From Bacteroidota bacterium (GTDB taxonomy: Bacteria > Bacteroidota > Bacteroidia > AKYH767-A > OLB10), in contig JAHEYP010000024.1 in assembly GCA_023251535.1 (NCBI GenBank), forward strand, positions 1-53,875: a DNA stretch of 53,875 nucleotides, written 5' to 3'. Under the pieces are notes generated by a model, which was not told where the DNA came from, searched no databases, and saw only the letters and a program-made list of their open reading frames with translations. The translations under genes and the position numbers were made by a program. This document shows positions 53,805-53,875 of this stretch, in pieces (positions within the stretch are counted from its first letter, which is position 1; each line of letters starts with the position of its first letter).

Positions 53805-53875
53805 ATGCCCTTTCCGCTTCATTACAGGCCTCAAGCTATGCTTTCAGCTTGCGTTGCCATATTGATGCTATTTCT
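53805..53875 (+). CDS. Start of a secreted or membrane protein, cut by the window edge
   Basis: ATG at 53805 opens MPFPLHYRPQAMLSACVAIL and then MLF to the edge: a hydrophobic core typical of a signal peptide or first TM helix. The promoter just upstream supports a real gene. Nothing more can be said. Confidence 0.6.
   Translation, partial: MPFPLHYRPQAMLSACVAILMLF

Overview
The window is chromosomal DNA from a member of the Bacteroidota. Seven secreted proteins end in a type IX secretion (T9SS) C-terminal sorting domain (PNP motif, then Gly-Xaa-Tyr and a basic tail). There are almost no Shine-Dalgarno sequences, several promoters read TTG-N16-20-TAnnTTTG with very short leaders, and the DNA is AT-rich. 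A free-living gliding or aquatic lineage (Flavobacteriales, Chitinophagales or a relative) fits, but I cannot fix the genus. I see no rRNA, tRNA or CRISPR array.

Layout. 1-3.4 kb: start of metG (minus), an LD-carboxypeptidase, a YraN nuclease-like protein and an RsuA/RluB pseudouridine synthase carrying an unusual N-terminal extension of eight 27-residue repeats. 3.6-7.8 kb: a large T9SS beta-propeller-like protein, an NTF2/SnoaL-like secreted protein and a GIN-domain protein. 7.9-14.5 kb: formate-THF ligase, a hybrid histidine kinase with a sigma-54 response regulator, and a coiled-coil lipoprotein whose promoter is overlaid by tandem palindromes. 15-19.5 kb: a DUF1801 protein and two T9SS proteins. 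19.5-25.1 kb: repeat-rich; a REP-associated transposase (RAYT) with a REP-like palindrome inside its own coding region, a DnaE2-type polymerase, a tandem repeat array, a candidate structured RNA and a 38-codon membrane ORF.

25-29 kb: OXA-type class D beta-lactamase and methyltransferase, divergent from katG, whose upstream region carries a perfect OxyR-type site and a good promoter. 29-35.6 kb: two T9SS proteins, an EEP-family hydrolase, a YdeI-like protein and a lipoprotein alpha/beta hydrolase. 35.6-38.5 kb: DinB, a GxxExxY nuclease gene inside an inverted-repeat element, and a LexA-like XRE/S24 repressor, followed by repeats matching, in the opposite orientation, those next to dnaE2. 38.6-40.8 kb: nitroreductase, YceI and pirin, with two palindromic regulatory candidates. 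40.9-43.3 kb: a zeta-toxin-like kinase overlapping a 49-codon partner, a stand-alone N-terminal module of an RluA-type protein, and a membrane protein. 43.4-53.6 kb: two giant tandem-duplicated T9SS adhesin-like proteins. The right edge holds the start of a plus-strand gene.

Most interesting points: (1) a damage-tolerance set (DnaE2, DinB, LexA-like) whose members are now 11 kb apart, with inverted repeats at the two ends of the separating segment, so that one inversion would make the set contiguous; (2) the GxxExxY element between DinB and the repressor; (3) the overlapping zeta-like kinase and small partner; (4) the REP inside the RAYT gene; (5) the structured RNA and micro-ORF upstream of the dnaE2 region.
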